Below are positions 1-8,389 of a stretch of 64,000 nt of DNA, piece by piece. Every line of letters starts with the position of its first letter. Position 1 is the stretch's first letter. The position numbers and the translations under genes were made by a program. The notes under the pieces are model-generated. The model did not search any database and was not told where the DNA came from. It saw only the letters and a list, made by a program, of their open reading frames with translations. The stretch spans positions 1 to 64,000 of the forward strand of contig NZ_FNNS01000006.1 of NCBI RefSeq assembly GCF_900106795.1, given 5' to 3'. This DNA comes from Aequorivita viscosa. GTDB lineage: Bacteria > Bacteroidota > Bacteroidia > Flavobacteriales > Flavobacteriaceae.

Positions 1-2761
1 TCTGATCGCTGCTGCTACCACTGGCCAAATCATCACATAGCTCGTAGGGCAATGGCTGAATTGCGGTTGGTAAGGGATCGACAAACAATTCTAATGGTAC
101 AATGTCAAAACAGCCCTCGCCTCCATTATAGGGAGCGGTGTTCAAAGCATTACCGACTGCCAAAACATAAATGGTCTGCTGGAAAGGGGTCGTGTTTTGA
201 TACGCGGTCGGCGCAGGAATGGCTCCTGAAAAATCAGGGGCCTCTAACGCATTCTGACCCGCTGTAATAGCATCTACCTCAACTTCATAATAATAAAAAT
301 CATACTGGGTCGGATCCATAGCTCCCAACATCTCCAACTCACGAACGGTTAAATCGAATATCTGTAACCCATCGGTGTTGTCATCACATAATCGCAAGGG
401 TGAAGGCTCAGTTAATATCGGACTGTTGCGGACTTCTAAAACTAAAGCAACTGTAGCATAACATGTAGTATTAGACCCCTCAATTCTAGCAAATACAACA
501 TCGGTAAACGGGTCGTCGTTAATATAGGGATCAACAAGCTCGTTTAAATTATTTTGAGCGTCAAGAAGTGTCGGGTGATAGGTGACCACTAAATCTGGAT
601 CATTATTAGTGATGTCTTCATCCGCATCGTGTAGGTTGAAAGGTGCATAACCATCATTATCGGTGTCGCAAACAATTAAAGGATTTGGCGTTTCATTAAT
701 GGTAGGACGAGAATCTACGATAACTTCAACAGAGGTTGTATCAAAACACTCAGAATCGATTACGGGTTCAATTCTTATAAAAATTGTTTGTCCAGGAGTA
801 GGAACCGAATAAATATTTGGTAACGGATTTGCTCTTGTATCAGCATCAGCCTGAGAAATATGGTAGGTAATAATGTATTCTGAAGCAATCTGATCAGTTA
901 ATACGTGCGCAGTAAACTCAAGTGGCAAGTTAACATCTTCAGCTCCTGAGCCATCCTGATCGCATAATGTAATAGACGGCACATCCCCTGCATTCACTGG
1001 TGTATAATAAATCTGAAATTGAGCAATTGCATAACAAAGCTCTTGTGCACTATCGTGAATTCTAACATAAATAGTTTGTGGAGTTCCTCCTGTAATAAGA
1101 TACGCCTCTGGAGTAGCAATTGCACCTACGTTGTTTTCGCTTCCAGCTTCAGTCGTAAAATACTTTACATTAAACAAAGCAGGATCTTGTGCGCCTAATA
1201 CAATTGCATCATTTTGGGTAAGATCAAAAATTCCCGATTGCACTCCGTTGTCGCATCTATAAATATCTACTGGCTGAGCAGCCACTACAGGTTGCGGGTT
1301 AAAAGTGATATTAAAGTCGATTGATTCTTCTACAAAACAAGCAGCTTTATTTCCGCTAACGGTGTAAATTCCTGACTCGGTAACTTCTATTGTTGGAGTG
1401 TTTCCTCCAATTAGATTTCCGTTAAAAAACCAATTATATACATCTAAATCGTTAAAATTGGCAGTTAACGTTTCTGTAAAACCTTCACAGCTTTGATTAT
1501 TCCCAAGTATTATCAAGCCTTGCGAAGAAAGATCAACATCTTGTTCAAATTCATTGTTGTCTTCATTGGTTTCAATAACTATTCCAGTTCCTGTACCATC
1601 ATCATCTACAACGGCCCGCAGCACGAAGTTTTGAGGTGTTCCTACAGGAATATTCAAATTTATTGTACCACTTTCAGTACCATCAATTGGAATTTCATTT
1701 ACTGTTTGGGTTTGCCCTAATAATACAGCGTCGGCATAAAAAGCAATAGGCGTATTTGGCGGTAATACAGCCGTACTATTTGAATTCCTAACAGTATAAT
1801 TTGCTTCTATATTTCTGTCTTCACAAAGAACCCCAAGATTGTCGATAACAATCGTAGCGTCAGGTAGTTCAGAATTAACACTTATAATAATGTTATTGAC
1901 CATTATAAAATCCTGCCCAGAACTTAGTTGAATATTAATCTGATCGTCCCCAGGTTCAATTATGTTTAAACCTTCTAGGTTATAGAAATCCAAATCCATA
2001 TTGTATAAAACAGTGGAATTGGTATAACTATTTGTACTATTAAACGCGTTATTACCAGGGTTCAACGGCGGATTATCGATTAAGATATTATTAAGCCTAA
2101 GACTCTCATTCACAGCAATTGCCGCATCGCCCTCCCAGGCCAAGAAGCCAATTTTTGAAGCGACATCTGAAGCTGCATTAATAGGACCCAATGTAATATT
2201 AATGTTATTACTATTTCGATCTACATAATCTAAACCGTCAAAAAGTGTTATTTGGTTTAAAAGTAAGTTAGGGTCTTCATAAATAACAATAATCCCCCAA
2301 CCTCCAAAATTTGTCCCTCCTGAACAGTATGGGCCGATTGCTCCTGTTAAATCTAAATCTGAAAAAGTATAAAGCCCTTCTCCATTCGCAGCCAAAATGC
2401 TTGTTACATCTGCATATGCCGAGAAATAATTTAATCCAGTTCCTGCTGTTAGCGCAAAAGTACGGTCGGCCGTTACATCAGTACCGTTAAGCTTAACGTT
2501 AAAATCTCCGCTACCTGAACCAGCCCAATAAAGATGTGCAGAAAACAAGGTTTGTCCAGGATCTAATTGAAAATCTGCCGTGCTTTCTGTCAAGATAGTA
2601 CAAGCACCAAAGGTCCCGTTTTCTTCTGTATTCAGGGTATTTCCAAAGGCAGTAAAATCATACCGCCCATTAAATTGCAGATATTGCTGAATTGGCACCG
2701 TCTGTTGTGAAAAGACCAAAAACGGTATAAACAAAAGAAGCGAGAGTATTAATCTTTTCAT
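1..2761 (-). CDS. Giant secreted modular surface protein (CARDB plus repeated ~95-residue modules), C-terminus outside window
   Basis: An open frame runs from an ATG at 2761 to the left edge with no stop, giving 920 residues. It starts with a signal peptide (MKRLILSLLLFIPFLVFSQ), followed by a beta-rich domain to about residue 290. A CARDB-type adhesion module covers about residues 296-410 and ends in the usual ETNEDNNEF. A PKD/Ig-like segment follows (about 415-490). Then comes a series of 92-117-residue modules, each opening with a Cys-Asp motif (CDNG, CDQD, CDTD, CDDN, CDDL near residues 500, 597, 695, 787 and 904). This design is typical of very large flavobacterial proteins that end in a T9SS type B (gliding-associated) sorting domain. 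That domain would lie beyond the window, so T9SS export is inferred. A role in adhesion or surface structure is likely; the ligand is unknown. Confidence 0.85.
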   Translation of the reverse strand, partial: MKRLILSLLLFIPFLVFSQQTVPIQQYLQFNGRYDFTAFGNTLNTEENGTFGACTILTESTADFQLDPGQTLFSAHLYWAGSGSGDFNVKLNGTDVTADRTFALTAGTGLNYFSAYADVTSILAANGEGLYTFSDLDLTGAIGPYCSGGTNFGGWGIIVIYEDPNLLLNQITLFDGLDYVDRNSNNINITLGPINAASDVASKIGFLAWEGDAAIAVNESLRLNNILIDNPPLNPGNNAFNSTNSYTNSTVLYNMDLDFYNLEGLNIIEPGDDQINIQLSSGQDFIMVNNIIISVNSELPDATIVIDNLGVLCEDRNIEANYTVRNSNSTAVLPPNTPIAFYADAVLLGQTQTVNEIPIDGTESGTINLNIPVGTPQNFVLRAVVDDDGTGTGIVIETNEDNNEFEQDVDLSSQGLIILGNNQSCEGFTETLTANFNDLDVYNWFFNGNLIGGNTPTIEVTESGIYTVSGNKAACFVEESIDFNITFNPQPVVAAQPVDIYRCDNGVQSGIFDLTQNDAIVLGAQDPALFNVKYFTTEAGSENNVGAIATPEAYLITGGTPQTIYVRIHDSAQELCYAIAQFQIYYTPVNAGDVPSITLCDQDGSGAEDVNLPLEFTAHVLTDQIASEYIITYHISQADADTRANPLPNIYSVPTPGQTIFIRIEPVIDSECFDTTSVEVIVDSRPTINETPNPLIVCDTDNDGYAPFNLHDADEDITNNDPDLVVTYHPTLLDAQNNLNELVDPYINDDPFTDVVFARIEGSNTTCYATVALVLEVRNSPILTEPSPLRLCDDNTDGLQIFDLTVRELEMLGAMDPTQYDFYYYEVEVDAITAGQNALEAPDFSGAIPAPTAYQNTTPFQQTIYVLAVGNALNTAPYNGGEGCFDIVPLELFVDPLPTAIQPLPYELCDDLASGSSSDQ

Positions 2762-2780
2762 AAATTGAATATTAGGATTT

Positions 2781-2788
2781 CAAATATA
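2781..2788 (-). promoter_or_regulatory. -7 box TATATTTG of the giant surface protein gene
   Basis: Exact match to the Bacteroidota -7 consensus TAnnTTTG, 19 bases before the ATG at 2761. A short 5' leader of about 14 bases is predicted. No clear -33 TTTG at normal spacing was seen. Confidence 0.5.
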
Positions 2789-2970
2789 TTGAATACATTG
2801 TCTTTCTTTTTATAAATAGACAAAAAAAACACGACATGTGATGATTTGATATTTAAAAAACAGAACAAGTAAAGATAGCAATTTGATAAACTATTTAACA
2901 TCATATATATTTTCCAATAAAAATAGCCTTGATTGTTATTTATAAATAATTCATTTTTCCTCTAAAACTT

Positions 2971-2984
2971 AGGTCAATCGACCT
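2971..2984. promoter_or_regulatory. Candidate operator: AGGTC-N4-GACCT inverted repeat
   Basis: A 14-bp inverted repeat with perfect 5-bp arms lies 8 bases upstream of the -7 box of the acyl-CoA dehydrogenase gene, in the -33 region. A repressor bound here would block the promoter. The regulator is unknown. Confidence 0.3.
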
Positions 2985-2992
2985 GCGATTTC

Positions 2993-3000
2993 TACATTTG
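2993..3000 (+). promoter_or_regulatory. -7 box TACATTTG of the glutaryl-CoA dehydrogenase gene
   Basis: Exact TAnnTTTG match ending 22 bases before the ATG at 3023, predicting a leader of about 17 bases. Confidence 0.5.
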
Positions 3001-3022
3001 TATTCCTTTAAATTAATTATAT

Positions 3023-4201
3023 ATGAAACCAGATTTATTTGAAGCTCCAGATTATTACAATCTTGACGAATTACTTTCCGATGAACATAAATTAGTGCGT
3101 CAAGCAGCCCGTGATTGGGTAAAGCGTGACGTTTCTCCAATTATAGAAGAATACGCTCAAAAAGCAGAATTTCCAGAACAAATTATTGGCGGACTTGCTG
3201 AAATAGGTGCTTTTGGCCCATATATTCCTGAAGAATATGGCGGTGCTGGCCTTGATCAAATCTCTTACGGATTGATTATGCAAGAAATTGAGCGTGGCGA
3301 TAGCGGCGTTAGAAGTACTGCTTCTGTTCAATCTTCGTTGGTGATGTATCCTATTTATAAATATGGAACGGAAGAACAACGAAAAAAATACCTTCCAAAA
3401 TTGGCTTCCGGCGAATGGATGGGGTGTTTTGGATTAACAGAACCTGACCACGGAAGTAATCCTGGCGGAATGACTACTAATTATAAAGATATGGGCGACC
3501 ATTATCTTTTAAACGGTGCCAAAATGTGGATTAGCAATGCTCCTTTTGCACAAGTTGCTGTTGTTTGGGCCAAGAATGAAGAAGGTAGAATTCACGGTTT
3601 AATCGTTGAACGAGGTATGGAAGGTTTTAGTACTCCAGAAACACACAACAAATGGTCGCTACGAGCTTCTGCAACTGGTGAGCTTATTTTTGACAACGTT
3701 AAAGTCCCGAAGGAAAATCTATTACCAAACAAATCTGGCTTAGGAGCGCCTCTTGGATGTTTAGATTCTGCTCGCTACGGAATTGCTTGGGGTGCAATAG
3801 GTGCTGCAATGGACTGTTATGACACAGCATTACGCTATTCAAAAGAAAGAATCCAATTTGGAAAACCGATTGGGCAATTCCAACTACAGCAGAAAAAGCT
3901 TGCTGAAATGATTACAGAAATCACCAAAGCTCAATTATTAGCGTGGCGTGTTGGTGTAATGCGAAATGCAGGAACAGCAACCAGCGCACAGATTTCTATG
4001 GCAAAACGTAATAATGTAGATATGGCTATTAACATTGCTCGAGAAGCTCGACAGATGTTAGGCGGAATGGGAATTACGGGCGAATATAGCCTTATGCGCC
4101 ATTCAATGAATCTAGAAAGTGTTATTACTTACGAAGGCACGCACGATATCCATTTGTTAATCACAGGATTAGACATTACAGGTTTAAACGCTTTTTCATA
4201 A
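3023..4201 (+). CDS. gcdH: Glutaryl-CoA dehydrogenase-like acyl-CoA dehydrogenase
   Basis: FAD-dependent cytoplasmic enzyme of 392 residues, a normal length. Known family members oxidise and decarboxylate glutaryl-CoA to crotonyl-CoA in lysine/tryptophan breakdown. The N-terminal helical domain, the middle beta domain (CFGLTEPDHGSNPGG, MWISNAP) and the C-terminal helical domain are all present. The C-terminal TYEGTHDIH carries the catalytic glutamate at the position used by glutaryl-CoA dehydrogenases, and the ITG that follows fits that subfamily. The gene is monocistronic, with a good -7 box 22 bases upstream and a strong hairpin after the stop. A broader short-chain acyl-CoA specificity cannot be excluded by reading alone. 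Confidence 0.9.
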   Translation: MKPDLFEAPDYYNLDELLSDEHKLVRQAARDWVKRDVSPIIEEYAQKAEFPEQIIGGLAEIGAFGPYIPEEYGGAGLDQISYGLIMQEIERGDSGVRSTASVQSSLVMYPIYKYGTEEQRKKYLPKLASGEWMGCFGLTEPDHGSNPGGMTTNYKDMGDHYLLNGAKMWISNAPFAQVAVVWAKNEEGRIHGLIVERGMEGFSTPETHNKWSLRASATGELIFDNVKVPKENLLPNKSGLGAPLGCLDSARYGIAWGAIGAAMDCYDTALRYSKERIQFGKPIGQFQLQQKKLAEMITEITKAQLLAWRVGVMRNAGTATSAQISMAKRNNVDMAINIAREARQMLGGMGITGEYSLMRHSMNLESVITYEGTHDIHLLITGLDITGLNAFS

Positions 4202-4230
4202 GAAGCTTAAGTGTTTTATAGCCTTAAAAG

Positions 4231-4283
4231 TAAAACCACGATTTCACGGGAATGCCAAATTGCATACGTGATTCGTGGTTTTA
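4231..4283 (+). terminator. Long stem-loop after gcdH
   Basis: The arms 4231-4248 and 4267-4283 (TAAAACCACGA.. / ..CGTGGTTTTA) pair over about 17 bp with one bulge around an 18-base loop. A-rich and T-rich flanks let it end transcription in either direction. Confidence 0.7.
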
Positions 4284-4451
4284 TATTTAATACATTTTAA
4301 GTTTGATTTTTACTAAATCAGTTAACTTTAAGTATAAATCAGAAAGATCAAAAGAGCGGAGTAAGGTTACTATATGCAGTGAAACTTTAGACTTCGACAA
4401 CATTGATTAATCCCCGTTCTTTTACTACTTAAATCACGTTGAGTTCTGTGA

Positions 4452-5315
4452 GGCCTAGACCTCGAGGCCACGGGCTATTATCATTACAGACTCGCACAGT
4501 TTCTTTACAAAAACAACATAGTTATATCGGTTGTAAATCCGCTATCGGCAAAACGTTTCATACAAATGAGGCTAGCCAAAGTAAAGACGAACAAGAGCGA
4601 TGCAAAGGCAATCTGCGAGTATGCCCTGGCCAACGAAGTTCCGCTTTGCAATGCCTTGACTGATGACCAGGCAGAGTGTCTGCAACTCTTCCGATTAATA
4701 GACAGCTATTTTAAAAAACGCACAGCCACCTAAAGCAAATTGCACGGCGAAAAAACCATAGACATTCCCTCCAAGTTTGTGTACCGTTCCCTAAAACGGG
4801 ACAGGAAACACTTGGACAAAGAGATTGCCGGTATCGAGGAACGTCTACTCTCCCTGGTCACGATGGAGCTTCAACAACAGCTCACTCTTTTGACTACCGT
4901 TCCAAGAATAGGCACAAAGACAGCATTGTTTTTAATTGTAATATCCGATGGTTTTTCCAAGTTTGAGACTGCTGCGCAGCTCTGCAGTTATGTTGGTATT
5001 ACACCTACAATTCGAGAGTCAAGGAGCAGTGTGCGTGGTCGTAGCAGGATCAGTAAGGTTGGCAACAAGAAATTGCGCAACCTTTTGTTCCTTTGCGCAT
5101 TCAACGCCTGTAAGCACAACAAAGCGTGCCGAGAACTCTATAAACGGGTTGTCAATACTTGTTTCCGACGAGAGAGGCTCGAGCGAGAGGAAGACAGAAG
5201 TAAGAAACTGGCTTTTATTGCGGTATCTAATAAATTGCTCACAAAGTGTTTGGCAATTGCAAAATCAGGAAATCCGTACGATCCAAAGTACATATCGGTA
5301 CTGAAATTGATATAG
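4452..5315 (+). pseudogene. Decayed IS110-family transposase (5'-truncated, internal stop)
   Basis: One frame reads LDLEATGYYHYRLAQFLY, then VVNPLSAKRF, then KTNKSDAKAICEYA, stops at a TAA (4731-4733), and continues in the same frame to 5315. The C-terminal half holds the Transposase_20 core (VPRIGTKTALFLIV, LCSYVGITPT, RSRISKVGNKKLRNLL). The glutamate of the DEDD nuclease is present, but one of the two aspartates in the usual KTDxxDA is Asn, and the N-terminal strand with the first Asp is missing. A weak trace (SETLDF) near 4380-4400 may be its ruins. The internal stop, truncation and active-site change all say it is dead. I saw no intact element ends and no candidate bridge RNA. Confidence 0.85.
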
Positions 5316-5607
5316 CAAAAATTAATTTTATGATAATGATGTGAGCTTGTTCCACTTCAAAATTGCCAGGAATCCTATGATTCAAATTTGATGAGGAAAA
5401 GACTTGTTTTTCACCTCAGTTCTCTTAATTGCCCATAAATATCCTTGGTGTCAAGTAAGTTTAAAACCTGTTTTACAATAGATTATGCGCTAAAATTTTT
5501 ACTTTTGTTCATATCCAAAGTTCTGTGGTAAAAACCAAGATATAAATAAAGACGGAAATCTTTGTTGGAAACCCCGTTTTAAAAATGTTTAGCATACACT
5601 ACTGATT

Positions 5608-6645
5608 TTAATTTGATGTACCTTCATCAATCAATTCCTTTACATCTTTTTTTTCCTCACCATTCATTTTTGGATTCTTAGGAGTAGAAGTCTTCTTTTT
5701 ATGATGAATTTCATAATACATAGCAAAATGGTCACTTCCAAAATTTTTAGAGCGTTCCATTCTGCCAACATATAAATCGCGTGTATGAAACAAATGATCT
5801 AAAGGAAAGCGCAAAAAGAAATAATTGGCATTATATGTTGAATAAAACCCGCGACCTACTCTTGGATCGATCATTCCTGTCATTTTTTTGAATAATCGCG
5901 TGGTTCGACTCCAAACAACATCATTCATATCACCACACACAACCGTTGGTCTATCAATTTTTCGAATCAGCTCTCCAGTAAGCATCAATTCAGCATCACG
6001 TTCTTTTGACGTTTCATTTTCTGTAGGACTTGGCGGCGCCGGGTGCAAACAACAAAAATGTATAGGCTTTTGTCCTTCAAAAGAAAAATCAAAAAAAATT
6101 GAAGGCTTATCATCTTCAATCTGATATTTCACTTGTACATTTTGCAATACTACTTTGGAGTAAAGATGCATTCCGTAGAAATTTTCCAAAGGCACTTTTA
6201 CAGTATGAGTATAATCTTTTTCAATTGCTGAAAGACCGTTATCCCAATCTTTATTAGATTCCATTGTAAGAACTAAATCAGGATTGAACTTTCTTATTTC
6301 TTGTAAAAATTTAGGGTATTCAGTATTCGTCTGAAGCACATTGCCAGCCAAAATCGAAACATGACCATCGCTTGCTTCTTCTGTCGATTTTCTCGGATAA
6401 AGCGAGCTATACGGCACAACTTTGAATAACTGATAAACCATTGAAAGCACAAGCGACGCAATTAAAACCCAAATAAATACTGTAAACTGTTCTTCAATAT
6501 AAAGTAAAGTAACGAGAAGAATAATTTGCAGCATTATAGATTGAAAGCGCACAAAATCGGCTGTTCTAAAAAACCAGTGCGGATTTTCAGTAGCTGGAAA
6601 AAATGGACTTATCGTAAAGAAAATAATTAATATATATAAAACCAT
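5608..6645 (-). CDS. Membrane-anchored endonuclease/exonuclease/phosphatase (EEP) family protein
   Basis: A 345-residue protein with about three N-terminal membrane helices (residues 1-70) followed by an EEP (DNase I-like) domain. All family motifs are visible: the metal-binding Glu in LTMESN, HPAPP, GDMND, the FPLDH aspartate-histidine pair, and a terminal GSDHF. The domain therefore looks catalytic. Substrate is unknown; relatives cleave nucleic acids, sphingolipids or phosphoinositides. The C-terminal tail (about 25 residues) is Lys/Glu rich and probably disordered. The gene stands alone, divergent from the T9SS gene at 6744. A TAAATTTG box ends only 4 bases before the ATG, which suggests a leaderless transcript. 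Confidence 0.85.
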   Translation of the reverse strand: MVLYILIIFFTISPFFPATENPHWFFRTADFVRFQSIMLQIILLVTLLYIEEQFTVFIWVLIASLVLSMVYQLFKVVPYSSLYPRKSTEEASDGHVSILAGNVLQTNTEYPKFLQEIRKFNPDLVLTMESNKDWDNGLSAIEKDYTHTVKVPLENFYGMHLYSKVVLQNVQVKYQIEDDKPSIFFDFSFEGQKPIHFCCLHPAPPSPTENETSKERDAELMLTGELIRKIDRPTVVCGDMNDVVWSRTTRLFKKMTGMIDPRVGRGFYSTYNANYFFLRFPLDHLFHTRDLYVGRMERSKNFGSDHFAMYYEIHHKKKTSTPKNPKMNGEEKKDVKELIDEGTSN

Positions 6646-6649
6646 ATTT

Positions 6650-6657
6650 CAAATTTA
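6650..6657 (-). promoter_or_regulatory. -7 box TAAATTTG, 4 bases before the EEP start codon
   Basis: Exact TAnnTTTG match on the minus strand. With the transcription start expected 4-6 bases after the box, the mRNA would begin at or next to the ATG at 6645. Confidence 0.4.
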
Positions 6658-6743
6658 AGCTATTTGAATTTGTGAAAGGATTGGAATAGTTTTTTTGAGC
6701 CTTTTATTATGATTATTTTTACAACTTACCAAAACCTTAAATT

Positions 6744-8216
6744 ATGAAACAAATTACTTTAAGTATTTTATTAGCATTCTTAACTTTTTCGAGTCTGTTT
6801 GCACAAGATTATACTACGCCAAATACAGGTGTGGTGTGGAGCCTTGCCGATATTGCGGCCGCTAGTCCAACAACCATAACAGGATCAGGGTCGAATTACA
6901 CCTTATTGGGAAATCTGACCGTTGCCGAAAATGATACGGTTTTAATTGAAACAGACCTTACGCTTTCTATCGACGCTGGTTTACGCATCACTGTTTTTGG
7001 GACTTTTATAGTGGATTCAAATCAGGTCACTTTTACTGCTATTGATCAGGCAGCTCCTTATGATGGTTTCCGTTTTGAAGATAATTCAGTTATAAATATT
7101 AAAAACAGCACAATTACTTACGGTGGTGGTTTACGGGTTTTAACTGCGAATTTTATAATCACAGATTCAACTTTATCTTTCAATGTGTCTGGTACCACTA
7201 GTAGTGCTGTTATTCAATTATCTAAAGGAAAACCTCAAATTCTTTTCAATACAATTACATTTAATGAAAACCCTGCAATTGGCTCGGCTGCAAATGCCCA
7301 AGTATCTGCTGTGATTAATGGGAATTATATTGAGGGAAACAATATAGTAAATTCCAATCGTCCGCAAATAAACCTCGGCGTTACGATACCATCAGAAACA
7401 CTTCAAATTATCAATAACACTATAATTGGAGATCCAGCCAACGATATGGCAGGTGGTATTGCTTTGGCCAATTTTGTTGGAGGAAATATGGATGCTAATA
7501 TAACCCAAAACATTATAAGAAATAATCGGTACGGAATCGCAATTCTTGGTACCAATGCAAATGTGGAAATTACGTATAATATCATTGAAGACAATAATAC
7601 TCAAGGAAATCCTGATTTGGGAGGAAGTGGTATAAACGTCATTTCAGCATCGAGTACAATGACTGTAAATATTATTGGAAACGAGATTAGACGAAATCTA
7701 TGGGGAATAACCCTACAGGATCAGGCAATGATAAATTTAGGAGCAGACGTAACTAATGGAGGGAATAATACGTTTTCCGAAAATGGAAATGGAGGCGTAG
7801 TCTATGCACTTTACAACAATACTCCAAATACAATTTTGGCAAAGCAAAACTGCTGGATTGAAGGACAAGAAAGCACAGCCCAAGATGTTGAAGGAGTGAT
7901 TTTCCACAACGTAGACGATCCTTCTTTAGGTGAAGTTGTTTTTGAACCATTTTTATGCGGAATAACCGTTGGAATTGAAGATAACAACCTTGCTAATTTT
8001 GGGTTCTACCCTAACCCAGTTAAAAATGAAATTAACTTCAACAACATTCATTCGTTTGAAACAGTTGAAATTTACGGAATTCAGGGTAATTTAATTTCTA
8101 CAAAGGTAATTTTAGAAGGAGTGCAAACGCTTCCTGTTAATCTTCCTTCAGGATTGTATTTTGTGAATTTCTCTAGCAAAACTGGAAGTATAACAAAGAA
8201 AATGATTGTTGAATAA
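6744..8216 (+). CDS. Secreted right-handed beta-helix protein with T9SS type A sorting domain
   Basis: A 490-residue protein. A signal peptide (residues 1-20, ending LFAQ) is followed by a domain of short Asn/Ile/Gly-rich turns (NIIRNNRYGIAI, NNTIIGD, NIIGNEIRRNLWGI) typical of parallel beta-helix (NosD/pectate-lyase fold) proteins. The last ~75 residues are a T9SS type A sorting domain: GFYPNPVKNEINF, an internal VEIYGIQG strand, PSGLYFVNF and a terminal KKMIVE. It should be exported through the outer membrane and cleaved or anchored there. A polysaccharide-binding or lyase role is possible, but no catalytic residues were identified. Monocistronic, with a terminator hairpin after it. Confidence 0.88.
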   Translation: MKQITLSILLAFLTFSSLFAQDYTTPNTGVVWSLADIAAASPTTITGSGSNYTLLGNLTVAENDTVLIETDLTLSIDAGLRITVFGTFIVDSNQVTFTAIDQAAPYDGFRFEDNSVINIKNSTITYGGGLRVLTANFIITDSTLSFNVSGTTSSAVIQLSKGKPQILFNTITFNENPAIGSAANAQVSAVINGNYIEGNNIVNSNRPQINLGVTIPSETLQIINNTIIGDPANDMAGGIALANFVGGNMDANITQNIIRNNRYGIAILGTNANVEITYNIIEDNNTQGNPDLGGSGINVISASSTMTVNIIGNEIRRNLWGITLQDQAMINLGADVTNGGNNTFSENGNGGVVYALYNNTPNTILAKQNCWIEGQESTAQDVEGVIFHNVDDPSLGEVVFEPFLCGITVGIEDNNLANFGFYPNPVKNEINFNNIHSFETVEIYGIQGNLISTKVILEGVQTLPVNLPSGLYFVNFSSKTGSITKKMIVE

Positions 8217-8241
8217 TTTCTAAAAACTCACAATCGATTCA

Positions 8242-8277
8242 AACCTCACAAGTCGCACAGACCTGTGAGGTTTTTTT
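8242..8277 (+). terminator. Rho-independent terminator after the beta-helix gene
   Basis: The stem AACCTCACA (8242-8250) / TGTGAGGTT (8264-8272) has a 13-base loop and runs into seven Ts. Confidence 0.85.
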
Positions 8278-8353
8278 AATTAATTAGATAACTGTCGTAA
8301 AAAAATTGCAAGATATTTACACTAAGAACCCCACAAATCCCTACTTAAAAACG

Positions 8354-8361
8354 TAATTTTG
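8354..8361 (+). promoter_or_regulatory. -7 box TAATTTTG of the decarboxylase/flavoprotein operon
   Basis: Exact TAnnTTTG match ending 28 bases before the GTG start at 8390. Confidence 0.5.
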
Positions 8362-8389
8362 CAGCGTAAAAAATTAAACAGAAAAGATT

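Noticed and set aside
2940-3140. A 66-codon minus-strand frame across the gcdH promoter and start
   Set aside because: It is antisense to gcdH, has no signal or family pattern and overlaps the clear plus-strand promoter.
5316-5607. Right end or bridge RNA of the IS110 relic
   Set aside because: No terminal repeat, target core or stable fold could be recognised in this stretch.
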